From Melieria omissa (lineage: Eukaryota; Arthropoda; Insecta; Diptera; Ulidiidae): DNA of 64,000 nucleotides. The stretch spans positions 24,315,689-24,379,688 of the forward strand of contig OZ020270.1 of assembly GCA_963971225.1 (NCBI GenBank), in the 5' to 3' direction. How positions within the stretch are numbered: the stretch's first letter is position 1; every line of letters starts with the position of its first letter. The notes under the pieces were generated by a model. The model ran no database searches. It had not been told where the DNA came from and saw nothing but the letters and a program-made list of their open reading frames with translations. Made by a program: the position numbers and the translations under genes. This document shows, in pieces, positions 9,901-20,667 of the stretch.

Positions 9901-12319
9901 GTGGAAATACCTTATCGAATTTAGCGGTATGTATAATTATTCCATGGTGGTTGGAAAATATATTAAACCCATATTGTGTGTGTTTGTATGTGCTATTTTT
10001 GTAGGACCACTTATAAGTAGGAAATATATATCCATATACGATCTGTGGAATAACCAGCTGAAAGAGGATAATGGCCCAGACTTTGGCCGTCGATTTCTGA
10101 AGACATACTTGGATTATTGCTTAAATGAAATTGGTCCTAGCTTTACGCGTGCTATGTGGAAGAAGTTGAACATAAAATGGACAGACTTTATGCCTGAAAA
10201 TGAGGTCAAAAACTTTATTCAATCAAACGTAAGTACAAAATATGTCAATTTCAGAACACACGTCTTAACGCTTCGATGCCCAACAAGGTCCGTAGGGATC
10301 TATGGCGTTTTAAAATACGCAACATTTCAATACGGAGGGAGTGATGAGCTGGAGACTTTATGACTTCTATAAATGGAATATTTAGAAGCTGTTAAAATAT
10401 ATTTCGGCACGATTGCATGTATTTTACCACCATATTTATCGCATTGAAGTCATTTAGCGCGTCGATGCGCGACAAGGTCCGCAGGGACCTTGTGGTAGCT
10501 CCACGTAATTTGCTTTTATTTTTTGTTAGTAACTATAAATAGTTAGTGCCAAATATTGATAGCAGCTCAATTTCAAATAAATAGTTGAAATTAAAATACG
10601 TACGGTTATTGGGATCAAATTAATATGCCGCCGTACGCGTTTTCAACAACTGAGCATGAGTGAACAACAAGCAGTAATGCAGACTTTGGTCAGATATTTA
10701 GAAAACAATGAAGAACCTTACTCATCCACTGAGGAGACAAATTACGCAGATTTCTTGCCATACGATGCAACATATGGTGCTGAAGTTGAACTGAATGTCG
10801 CTCTGGCGGCTGAAGCTAACTCTGAAAAACGATGATCAAACTCCATTATCAATTTGATTATGGCTGAGGGTCTTGCCTAAGTATATATAAAAATGATAAA
10901 CAACAGAATACAAATATCAATAAATATATATAAAAACCCATTACTCTAAACAAAAATGCCATACTTGCAGCGGCACAGATGCATAAGCTGCTAAAGCAAA
11001 GTTAGGCAACTAAATGCAATTATTTTGTATTGTATACGTTTTTGCCCTATCTGTCTGTAGTAACAAATATACATATGTTTACTAAAAATTATACACGAAG
11101 CTTAACTTTTTGGCTCTCCAAACACATCTACACACATTCTGTAACCATACTTTATCAAATTACACATCTTATATGCAATATTACAAAAAAGGTCCCTGGG
11201 GACCTTGTTGGGCTTTGACCGTGTAAAAAATTATCGGTTATCCGAGTGTTAATGCCTGAATTTTTTTCTTACTCCGCAGAAATTGGAATACATTGAAAAT
11301 GAAAGCATACAACCCTCAATCGTCATTATCGAGCCTAAAAAAGAACACATTAACAAAGTTGTGGAAAATATACAGCATTTCTTAAAGGAAAGAGCTCCAG
11401 CCGATTGTATCATAGACTATATTAATGTAAGTGTACAAGCAAATGCGCTAATCGTATTTGAATTTGATAATACTAGTTTATAATTTTTTTTCAGGGAAAT
11501 ATTGTTGATATTAATAATGATATTGATAAGCAATTTATTAGAAGCTTAACAGCGAAACTTTGTAATTTTGCAATTACCTATAAAGATAGTAGTTATAAAC
11601 TGGAAATTGACTGCTTCCAAAAAATATGCATACCTGTCCTACAACGCTACATTGATTCAAAAGAGGAGCGAGAACTAGAATGCTTACACTCAATGCAGCT
11701 GTTGGTGCATCGTTTAGAACATCCCAGGGGTAAGTGATGTAATGCGAAGTCTATATTCATAATTATATTATAGTCGCTAGACCTGGTAGCTAATGCTAAA
11801 GTATTTATTGTAATCTATAAATAAATAGTTATAATAATTTTACTTATTCCAGGTTTGCTGAGCGACCTGTTTGGCGAATTATATGATGCTGATGTCATAC
11901 CACAAAGTTCTTTCACTACATGGCGTGATTCTAAAGATCAATCAGCTGGTAAAGGTACGTGAATCTACTTTTTAAGTGTCAAACACGATTTCCACGAGTT
12001 GGTCAACCTTACCACCGTCGTTAGGTTGATCCTCCAGCTAAATTTAAACAAAATTAAATTTTTTTTTTGTTTGTTTCCTTGTTATCCACAAATAATAACC
12101 GTATTTATCAAATATAAAGCTTTATTCTAGCAAAAACTAAGACTATTCTAAGGTTGACTAAACACGTTAAGAGCTGCATCGAAGAAATTTCGTTGACATA
12201 TCGCAACTGACACAGCACCTATCCAAATATATTTTCTTTTTGCAGGAGTTGCTGTAAAAGGGCTTAATCCATTCTTTAACCACGTACTTAGCAGCGAGAC
12301 AAGTGATGAGAATAACTAA
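6920..12319 (+). CDS. eIF4G: Eukaryotic translation initiation factor 4G, 3' exons
   Basis: Scaffold of the eIF4F cap-binding complex, linking eIF4E, the helicase eIF4A and eIF3 during cytoplasmic translation initiation. Nine exons: 6920-8211, 8270-8507, 9138-9304, 9443-9926, 10005-10228, 11280-11426, 11495-11729, 11853-11954, 12246-12319 (TAA). All introns are GT-AG and all phases join, giving 986 residues in the window. Domains in order: MIF4G (exon 1, from ILNKLTPEKFDALVEEI to RVRFMLQDVIDLR), a Ser/Gly/Arg-rich linker (end of exon 1 to exon 3), MA3 (exons 4-5), and the C-terminal W2 domain (exons 7-9, with LFGELYDADV and FTTWRDS). The 6920 exon opens inside a codon after a CAG acceptor and no eIF4E-binding YxxxxL motif is seen upstream, so the 5' exons precede the window. 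The match to the metazoan eIF4GI class is strong; which fly paralogue it is remains open. Confidence 0.95.
8530..9057. repeat. Inverted-repeat element inside an eIF4G intron
   Basis: Most of the 630-bp intron 8508-9137 is bounded by inverted ends sharing AAGATGTCT and GTTCATACAA, left 8530-8553 and right 9034-9057. A TA or AT dinucleotide duplication is possible. The interior is non-coding. It looks like a MITE that enlarged this intron. Splice sites are outside it and remain intact. Confidence 0.55.
10276..11213. repeat. Three copies of a palindromic AAGGTCC motif in an eIF4G intron
   Basis: Within intron 10229-11279, CCCAACAAGGTCCGTAGGGA (about 10279), GACAAGGTCCGCAGGGACCT (about 10470) and AAGGTCCCTGGGGACCTTGT (about 11190) are variants of one near-palindromic motif. 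The first and last are inverted relative to each other. They may be the ends plus an internal copy of a non-autonomous element that also carries the small frame at 10656. No clear target duplication is visible. Confidence 0.4.
10656..10835 (+). other. Small 59-codon open frame in an intron
   Basis: ATG at 10656 opens 59 codons ending in TGA. The peptide starts MSEQQAVMQTLVRYLENNEE and is rich in Glu and Asn with few hydrophobics. Its composition is more protein-like than the flanking AT-rich intron, which suggests it is the remains of a coding exon from a mobile element or gag-like gene. It sits between inverted copies of the AAGGTCC motif. I do not recognise it and there is no sign that it is expressed. 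Confidence 0.3.
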
Positions 12320-13384
12320 CAGAAAATTCACATGAAGATTACTATTAAAAAATCGTACATGCACACATGCCTTTAGGTAAAGACTAAATATACTACATTT
12401 AAATTTACTAAAGATTTGGTTTTGTAAACGCGTATAAAATTAAAACTTAATTGAGTTCATACACCCACACATACATATATATATATGCATACATGCATAT
12501 ATTAAAAAACATTAAATAAATTAGAATGAAAGAGGGGGAAATACCAGAAGTTACGACAAATATAGATTGAGAAATCCACAAGCAAGGAAAACAAACATAA
12601 TCGCGTATAGCATTAATTTCTAAGTTTAACGTATTCGCATGTGGAAAATGAATTATTAATATTTTTTTCGAAATATATATAAATTATAATTCGATTAATT
12701 CGAAATATATATAAATTATAAATAATATTGTTTAAAATTTAAAAAAAATTACGAAAATTATAAAAAGGAATAAAAACAGAAAAACATGAAAACATGAAAA
12801 GCCGTGAAAGAAAGTAAACTAAATATCTGCTACAACAATATTGCATTATACTCTGAACAACAAACAATATCCACTACTACAACTATTACAAGTTTAAAAG
12901 TGAGGTCCATATTTATAGAACGCAAAAAAACGAACCATATATATTTAAAAGGAAATGAGACGCATGTTAGATATACATAACTGAGAGAAACATGCGCGAA
13001 CCTTCCTTTCCTCCCTTATATCATTAGCGTTCATTATTATATCTCTAAGAGATTATTAATGTATGTAAATGTAATATAATTAAGGCTCTTGTAAAGAAAA
13101 ACACGTTATAAAGGCAACATACAGTTTTTATGCTATACAACAAACAAAAACTAAAAACAAAACGAAAACAAAAAAAAATTAAAAAAAAGTAAATAAAAAA
13201 TAAAAATAACAATGTGTGGTAATGTTTGATTTCGCGAAAAATTGCGAGAAATTCGTAGGGTATGTCCCTGATGAAAATGCAGCACAACTGTAAAAATTTG
13301 TGGTTGTTTAGTGTTGAAGAATGCTCGTGTGGCTAGTAGTAGTGTTTCAACTGTAAGTCTAAACGATACCAACGGAAATAAAGT
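12320..13384 (+). other. eIF4G 3'UTR and downstream flank
   Basis: AT-rich non-coding sequence after the TAA. AATAAA hexamers at about 12515 and 12769 are candidate polyadenylation signals; later A-rich runs near 13150-13200 make the true end uncertain. T-rich minus-strand frames across 13045-13417 are artefacts of this composition. Confidence 0.5.
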
Positions 13385-13527
13385 AATATAGAACGCGCAT
13401 CTCATGCAAGCAAACACGTTTTATGGCGGGTACTGCTGGTAGTACCCTCTGTTATTGAGAGCAGAGCCCTCTGTTACTAACACCAGAAATCTCTGTAACT
13501 TCGGCGTAACATGTGAGTAGAAGCAAA
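13385..13527. repeat. Dispersed repeat copy, about 140 bp
   Basis: Begins GTAATATAGAACGCGCATCT, includes GGCGGGTACTGCTGGTAGTA and CCCTCTGTTA, and ends with GCGTAACATGTGAGTAGAAG. The same unit is found at 14578-14720, about 1.2 kb downstream in the same orientation. The pair are diverged by scattered substitutions and small indels. Confidence 0.7.
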
Positions 13528-13529
13528 GA

Positions 13530-14470
13530 AAATAAACATACGAAGGCTTGCTTTTAGTTGCGCTCACTGCAGCGAGTCTGCGTTAGCACACTGCTGCGGC
13601 GTGGGATGATTGGGAAATGAAGACGATGTGCTGTTTTTGTTGTTGCGCTGGCGAAATGCTGAAATTGTAAAACGATTTCTATTTTCTGGCGGCTGGCTTT
13701 TGTTCTTCTTCTATAAGCCTGCACGGCGTCTCATATTGCTCATGAACTCACTGCCGACTGTAGTGTGCGCAAAATCATAGAAAAGAAAATAAAATATGGC
13801 TGGCATGGCGACCTATATGATGGCTACAGGCAATAAAAAATAAATAATAAGTAATCAATAAAGACAATTAAAAAGGGAAATTGGAAAGAAAGGAAGACGT
13901 TTTTATTAGCCCGTAATAACTTTCCGCCCCATTCTTTGGAACTTTTTTTACTGCCCACATATAATGCTTGCTTAAAAGAACTAAAATAAGAAAATCTTAT
14001 ATTGTAAATTTATGGTCACATCATTCGCCTTGGAACCATTCCAAGGTGTAGGTGTAGAATATTTATACTATTTTTAAATGTAGGCATTCCTAAATCACAG
14101 CTTTCTTATGACAAAATACTTTTATTATTATTAATTTCTTTATTTAGTGCTTTTTCGACATTGCTTCGATTGCTTTCGACATATTGAAAGTCAATAGACG
14201 TATTTAGGTTTTTCCATACAATCTTTTAACCCTTGGTTTGTCCGCTAGATTTCGTTAAAAAAAAAAAAATTAAAACACGTATCTAATTATTTTTTATTTC
14301 AAGTGTTTTTACGAATTTTGAAGTCAATATAGCCATCAGTTAATTTTTTTTCGTAGTTTTCCTATATTCTCTAACTTGTAATCAACCATGTGAAATACAA
14401 AAATAATTTTATTTCGAACTCGCCACGTAAAAATATTTGTAAACATTTTAAATTGGGATCAACCGCCAAA
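13530..14470. other. Intergenic DNA, nothing recognised
   Basis: No open frame, repeat terminus or RNA gene is supported. AT-rich toward the right end. Confidence 0.4.
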
Positions 14471-14476
14471 TTTTAA

Positions 14477-14559
14477 CCCTTTCAGTCACAATGTCCAATA
14501 TATTGGACTACAGCCCATACAATTCATACAGCTTGCAGTTATTTTCATGTCGGAAAGGG
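14477..14559. mobile_element. 83-bp TTAA-flanked miniature element
   Basis: TTAA (14473-14476) is followed by CCCTTTCAG. At the other end CGGAAAGGG is followed by TTAA (14560-14563). The termini are an inverted repeat starting CCCT, the classical piggyBac end. The middle carries a small palindrome, TCCAATATATTGGA. There is no coding capacity. This would be an extremely short piggyBac-type MITE. Confidence 0.6.
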
Positions 14560-14577
14560 TTAAATCAAAGAATATGA

Positions 14578-14930
14578 AGTAATATAGAACGCGCATCTCA
14601 TACAAGCAAACGCGTTGTATGGCGGGTACTGCTGGTAGTACCCTCTGTTATTGACACCAGAACCCGCTGTTACTAACAGCAGAATTCCTTGTAACTTCAG
14701 CGTAACATGTGAGTAGAAGTACAGAACAAACAATATACAGAATACGCATCTGGTGTAAAGAAAATTTCCTTTGCGGGCTCCAGCGGTTTGATGATGCGTG
14801 CGGAAGCAGTAAAGGGGACGAGAACGCGCATGGTGATTGTTGTTGGGCAGCAAAGCGATGTGCCGCTTGGATGTTGGTGGTGTCTCGTGCTTGCTCTCCG
14901 CTTGCTTTTTTACAAACAAGCAGCCCTGTT
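14578..14930. repeat. Composite dispersed repeat copy
   Basis: The first half repeats 13385-13527. The second half (about 14640-14930) repeats the left arm of 415-1345, including AACAATATACAGAATACGCA and GTGCTTGCTCTCCGCTTG. The two repeats are therefore parts of one larger family, most complete here. From 14930 a different terminus, CCTGTTCCAGAATCCGAATC, begins and may be the end of another MITE. Confidence 0.6.
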
Positions 14931-15357
14931 CCAGAATCCGAATCGGAATCGAATCGAATGAAATCCGATTTCGATTTGAAGAGGTGTTCTGCAATCCGAA
15001 CGGAATTGTCACATTCGAAGTTTATTTCGAATCCGATTGTTGGCAAATTAAACAAACCTTCCTTTCGGGATCAGGGTTTGGGTCCATAAGGTAAAGCTCC
15101 TGACTGCACGGATGGGGACATGGTCTGCATCTTCGGCTGCGATCCTTATGTGTACCAGGCCAAGCGGACTCAACGCCTCCACGTAGGTTGGTTCTGTAAC
15201 CGGGCGGTCCCTGGGCGGCTGTTGGAGCCAGTCTTCTCAGCCGGGTAAGTTTGAGCTGCGGAAATCAAAGAGCGTGTGACCCACAGTGGGCGGCTCCTTG
15301 GTCAGCGTCTGATCTCCATGTTAGGGGCGGCTGTTCTTCTCATCATCTTTTGATGGC

Positions 15358-16679
15358 GTGATAGATGTCAAAGAAACGCCACAGGGGAAGGCGACCCCCT
15401 TCATCAAAACCATTCTGGAGGGCTCCCATAAGGACTATTTTGCGGTGCAGGGAGTCGGATCCCCAGTACCGGCGGTAGACAGTGGGCGAGCGGGCTGTCT
15501 GGCGTCGTCATCCAACGACCGCTTAGGCTGTGCAGCGGGACCCCAGGCTGTGCAGTCTTCAAATGCTACTGGGAAGCAGGAGGCGCCCAAACCTACATTA
15601 AGCAGGCAAAAGGCGCAGGAGTCCACAGCACAGGATGGCCCCTCACTTTCGGGGGTGGTGCCTCAGCTCCGGGGCCCTCGACTCGACGCTGCTATAGACG
15701 GGGAATCTATGATTCTCTCGCAAAGTAGCGGCGCCGGGTCGGTAGACTCTGAGGCGGAGGCGGCACTCCTGGAGGAGGGAGACGGACCTGCGGCCACTGG
15801 CTCCACTCCTGGAACCTTACCGACGGGGAAGCGCAAGGCGAGCAGTGCTGCGAAGAAAGCCAGAAATGGCTACCGGCGCTCTCTTGCGTTTCTCCGTAGA
15901 ATGAGCAAAGAGCCTGGATCCTTGTCCGATAAGGAGAAGGATCTGGTAAGGAAGCACCAGAAGATCTTGGCTAGATTCGAGAAGAAACAGGCGGCGATTT
16001 CTGGTGCAAAATACACGACCGTTGCAGCAACGCCTGGTGACAGTGCCACGGCCGCACGGCCCACCGAAGGTGCAGTGGAGGCGGAAAAGCCTAGAAACAA
16101 GGCCACATCCTCCGTCACTGCACGACTGGTGGGAGTAAAGACGGGGACGGCAAAGCCTGGAAACAGTGCTGCGGTCGCCCCGTCAAGTAAGACTGGTCAG
16201 AGACCCACCACCTCTTCAAGGCCCACTTCCACCACGGTGGAAAGGCCGTAAAAAGGGGAAGATCGGGTGGCGATCAGCCGACAGGTGAGGGGAAAAAGCT
16301 GAAGCCCTCAGCTAGCTTCTCTTCCCCACAGGAGTTGCAGATTGCCGTGGTGAACCGGAGCGATCCTGATGGGAAAATTCGCCCGGAAAACTGGCTTTCT
16401 GTAGAGGCGCGCATTCTGCGAGCGATGCTCGAGGCGGCTGACGGCGAAATTGACTTCGACGGCGCTGGCTGGCAGAAGGGTGTCAAAATCGTCGATTGTG
16501 GCAAGAAGGAGTCCCTCAACTTCTTGATGCGCACTATCGGCGGTCCTGAGCCCCTCTGGCAGGGGGCGAAACTCGAGGTCATACCTCGTGACCGTCTGCC
16601 ACTCCGGCCTATCGTCACACTGTGGGTCCCCCCTCCAGTTATGGAGGAGGCCGACACGGTGAAGCTGATTGGCCGATAG
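15358..16679 (+). pseudogene. LINE 1 ORF1 (gag-like), broken
   Basis: An open frame at 15358-16251 encodes an Ala/Ser/Thr/Lys-rich N-terminal half with basic segments. After a frame break the second half at 16335-16679 encodes a globular domain, IAVVNRSDPDGKIRPENW to WVPPPVM. This corresponds to residues 195-300 of the intact ORF1 at 47736-49217, which resembles the DUF4780-type domain of insect LINE ORF1 proteins. Presumed role: nucleic-acid binding in the retrotransposition particle. A frameshift near 16252 and a stop at 16677 disable it. Confidence 0.7.
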
Positions 16680-17997
16680 TGGCCTGAACACAGGAGAGTG
16701 GAGAATTGTATCCTCCACTACTTGTAGTAGATGTAGGTAGATCAATCATCCTTTGCCCATCTGCGGGACTCCCTGGAAGTTGTTAAGTTCGGTTTGGGTT
16801 CCCTCAAAGCTCGCTTCCCTAACAAGGAGCGCGCCACACAAGGGAAGGCTGAAGGTAGTGCAGATAAACCTGCACCACTCGAAAGCCGCCACCCACGACC
16901 TTATGCAGTTCCTTGGGGAGACTGGAGTTGACTTGGCTCTAATTCAGGAACCCTGGATCGTAGGAAACAGGGTTTGTGAGTTAGATTCGGGTCAATTTAG
17001 ATTGCTTCATTCACGCGGTGGAGGTAAGATACGAGCCTGTATTGTATACAGAAAGTGAATTAATTTGTTTCTTTTGTCTCATTACAGTACTGGTGACCTG
17101 TGTGTGGCTGCATGCGAACGACGCGATTGGCGAGACTTGATCCTGTCGTCCGTATACATGCCATTCGAAGGGGAGGAACCACCGCCGAAGGAAGTCCGGG
17201 AGCTTGCTGCGCACGCCCGATCACGGAGGCTCGACCTCATCATCGGGTGTGACGCCAATGCACACCACATGCTGTGGGGAAGTTCCGACACCAATAGTAG
17301 GGGTGACTCAATTTTTGAATTTCTTCTTGGGTCTAACCTTGTGCTGTGCAATAGAGGCAATACGCCGACTTTTCACAATAGGGTTAGGGAGGAGGTCATC
17401 GATATTACCTTGGTTACCGACTTCAATACTATCTCCGTGGTCGACTGGAAAGTACTGACGGAATGTTCGTTCTCGGACCACAACCGTATAGTCTTTTCAG
17501 TGGCCATAGAGGTTGGACGTACACAAACTTACAGGAATCCGAGAAAGACTAACTGGCCTAAATTCAGTGCACTAGTTTCTCAGAAACTGGCATCGCGTAA
17601 AGCGATCGCTACATTCGAGAGAAACAACATTGACAGGTCAGTTGGTCTTCTAACGAAAGTGTTTAACAAGTCTTTTAATGAATCTTGTCCTAAAAGTCGA
17701 GCTCCACGGAAAACCAACGCGGTGTGGTGGACCCCAGAGCTAAGACAACTTAGAACAGATACTAGACGTCTCTTCAATAAGGCTAAATTTAGCCGAACTG
17801 AAGAAGACTGGGGAGCCTACAAGGCTAGCTTTAATAAGTTTAAGAAGACTATTAGGGCGGCCAAGCGGGATAATTGGAGGAAGTACTGCGAATCCCTCGA
17901 CAATGTCAACGAGGCCGCCAGACTTCGCAAGGTGCTAGCCGGGGCATCACATACCCCTAGCAGCATTAAGAAATCTGACAGCACTCGCGACAGCACT

Positions 17998-20667
17998 GCG
18001 ATATCTACTACAGCTGCCATGCGGAGAAGCGCGAATTTGGCTGCGGATTTGTGGTCAGCAAGAGACTTCGCCACCACGTCTCTCGGTTCACTCCGGTGAA
18101 CGAACGGCTGGCTTCGATCCGCATCAAATCTAAATACTTTAGCATCAGCCTAATTTGCGCGCACGCCCCGACGGAAGAGAAGGACGATGCGACCAAGGAT
18201 GCCTTCTATGCGAAGCTCGAGGATGTCTACGACAGGTGCCCGGCCCACGACGTCAAAATTGTCCTCGGGGACTTCAACGCAAAGGTCGGGCGAGAAGGCA
18301 TCTTTGGCCCCACAGTCGGGCAGTTCAGCCTGACCACTTCGAACAACGGTCTGAGGCTGATCGATTTCGCCGCGGCACGAAACATGGTAGTTAGTAGCAC
18401 CAGATTCCAGCACCTCGATATCCACAAGGCCACCTGGTTATCCCCCGATCAATCCACCCGCAACCAGATTGATCACATTGTGATTGATGGAAGGCATGCT
18501 TCTAGCATTCTAGATGTGCGCACGTTCCGAGGACCCAACATCGACTCGGACCACTACCTTGTTGCAGCCAAGGTACGCATGCGTCTTTGCGCAGCGAAGA
18601 CCGCACAACGTAGTTTGCGAAGAAAGCTGGACATCAGTAAGCTGCGATCTCCAACCACCTCGGTCGCTCCCCCTCTCCACCTGATGACATCGGCGGATTA
18701 TGGGCTCACTTATCCCACTCTATGCGCGCCGCCGCAGAAAATGTCCTTGGTTTTCGACGCCCACCACCAAAAAACCAATGGTACGATGAAGAGTGTCGCG
18801 CAGCCACTGCAGTGAAGAATGCTGCCTACAAGAAGACCCTGCAGTCGGCCGCCACGCGAGCCATGACAGAAAAATACCGGGAGGAGAGGAAGAAAGAGAG
18901 GTGCCTTTTTAGACGCAAGAAACGGGAGCAAGAAAGGCGCGAGCGTGAGGAAATCGAGGAGTGCAGGAGCAGGAATGACGCCCGAAAATTCTTCCAAAAA
19001 GTTAAGCGTCTCACGGAAGGATTTAAGCCCGGGGCATCTTCTTGCAGAGACGAAAACGGGGATCTGGTTACGGATGCGCAGGGTGTGCTGAGGTTATGGA
19101 AGGAGCACTTCACCAAGCTGCTCGCAGGCGACGAAGGGAACAATACCGCCAGTGGTGAAGGTGTCCAGATGGCACCAATCGACGACGACGGTGTGGATGT
19201 GCCACCGCCCAGCCATGACGAGGTACGGGTCGCTATCCAGCGACTCAAGAACAACAAAGCTGCAGGGCCGGATGGGCTACCAGCTGAATTGTTCAAGGCC
19301 GGCAGCGGTGAGCTGATTGGGTGCATGCATCAGCTCATTTGCAAAATATGGCTGGAGGAACGAATGCCCAACGATTGGAACCTCAGTGCCCTTTGTCCTG
19401 TGCTGAAGAAAGGCGACCCAACAATATGCGCCAACTACAGGGGTATTATCCTACTTCCCATTGCATACAAGGTCCTGACGAGCGTATTATGTGAAAGACT
19501 AAAGCCACTCGCCAAGGCGCTGATTGGACCTTATCAGTGCGGCTTTAGACCTGGTAAGTCCACCATCGACCAGATATTCACTCTACGCCAAATCCTGGAG
19601 AAGACCCATGAGAACCAAATCGATACACACCATCTCTTCATTGATTACAAGGCAGCTTTCGATAGCCCGATAAGGGATCGCCTATATGCCGCATTGTCTG
19701 AACTTGGTATCCCTGCAAAGCTCGTTAGACTAACGAGCTTTGCAGAGCGACGTTGAGCAATACGCGCAGCTCCGTCAAGGTTGGAAGTGACCTCTCCGAC
19801 CCCTTTGATACCGTTCGAGGTTTCAGACAGGGTGATCCTTTGTCCTGCGACCTCTTCAACTTCTCCATGGAGAGTGTTCTGCGCAAGGCCGGTGTACATC
19901 GTAATGGCACAATTTTCAACAAAAGTGTCCAGCTCCTTGCTTACGCTGATGATATTGATGTCACCGGACGTAACAAGCGAGATGTCACCGCTGCCTTTGC
20001 GGCTATCGAAAGAGAATCTGCCAAAATGGGTCTGGTGGTAAATGAGGGCAAGACGAAGTATGTACGAAGCTGATACGAAGCTGTCTACACGCAGGGACTC
20101 GCAGCGGCTAGGGTCTCACGTCGAGGCCGACAGGTATGCTTTTGAAGTTGTCAAGGAATTCGTCTACCTTGGCACCGCCATCAACAGCAGCAATGATGTC
20201 AGTCTGGAGATAAAGCGAAGGATAACTCTTGCCAACAGGTGCTACTACGGTTTCGGTAGGCAATTGAGAAGTAGAGACCTCTCTCGACCGACAAAACTTT
20301 CACTCTATAGGACGCTTATCTTGCCCGTGCTCCTCTATGGCGCTGAAGCATGGACAATGACACGAAACGACATAGCGGCCCTTGGAGTGTTCGAGAGGAA
20401 GGTGCTTCGCAAAATCTTCGGCCCTGTTCATGTCTGCCGCATGGATGACGAAGCTCCGGCGAAAAAGGTATTCGATGCGATGGTTGGAGGTCGACGGCGA
20501 AGAGGGAGGCCGTGTCTCCGGTGGAAGGACCAAGTGGAAGAGGCCCTGGTATCTCTTGGTGTGACCAACTGGAGAAGGCGCGCGCGAAGCAGAGGCGCCT
20601 GGAGAGAAGTTTTGCGGCAGGCCGTAACCCGATAACGGGTTGTTATGGCCAGTTAAGTAAGTAAGTT
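17998..20667 (+). mobile_element. RTE-like LINE, 5'-truncated
   Basis: Flanked by the exact 14-bp duplication CTCGCGACAGCACT (17984-17997 and 20668-20681) and ending in an AAGTAAGTAAGT-type tail after GGGTTGTTATGGCC. It begins inside the endonuclease domain, so it is 5'-truncated as usual for LINE insertions. It has no ORF1 and no RNase H, consistent with the RTE clade. It interrupts ORF2 of LINE 1 in the same orientation. Confidence 0.85.
18051..20635 (+). pseudogene. RTE-like endonuclease and reverse transcriptase, broken
   Basis: Four overlapping frames must be combined: 18051-18815, 18722-19756, 19753-20073 and 20042-20635. Motifs: ICAHAPTEEKDD and VLGDFNAKVGREG (endonuclease), SDHYLVAAK, then NNKAAGPDGLPAELF, GFRPGKST, FIDYKAAFDS, GFRQGDPLSCDLFN and AYADDIDV (reverse transcriptase). 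The C-terminal segment GRRRRGRPCLRWKDQVEEAL is typical of RTE-clade proteins that databases often label craniofacial development protein 2-like. Three frame changes make it non-functional. Confidence 0.85.
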
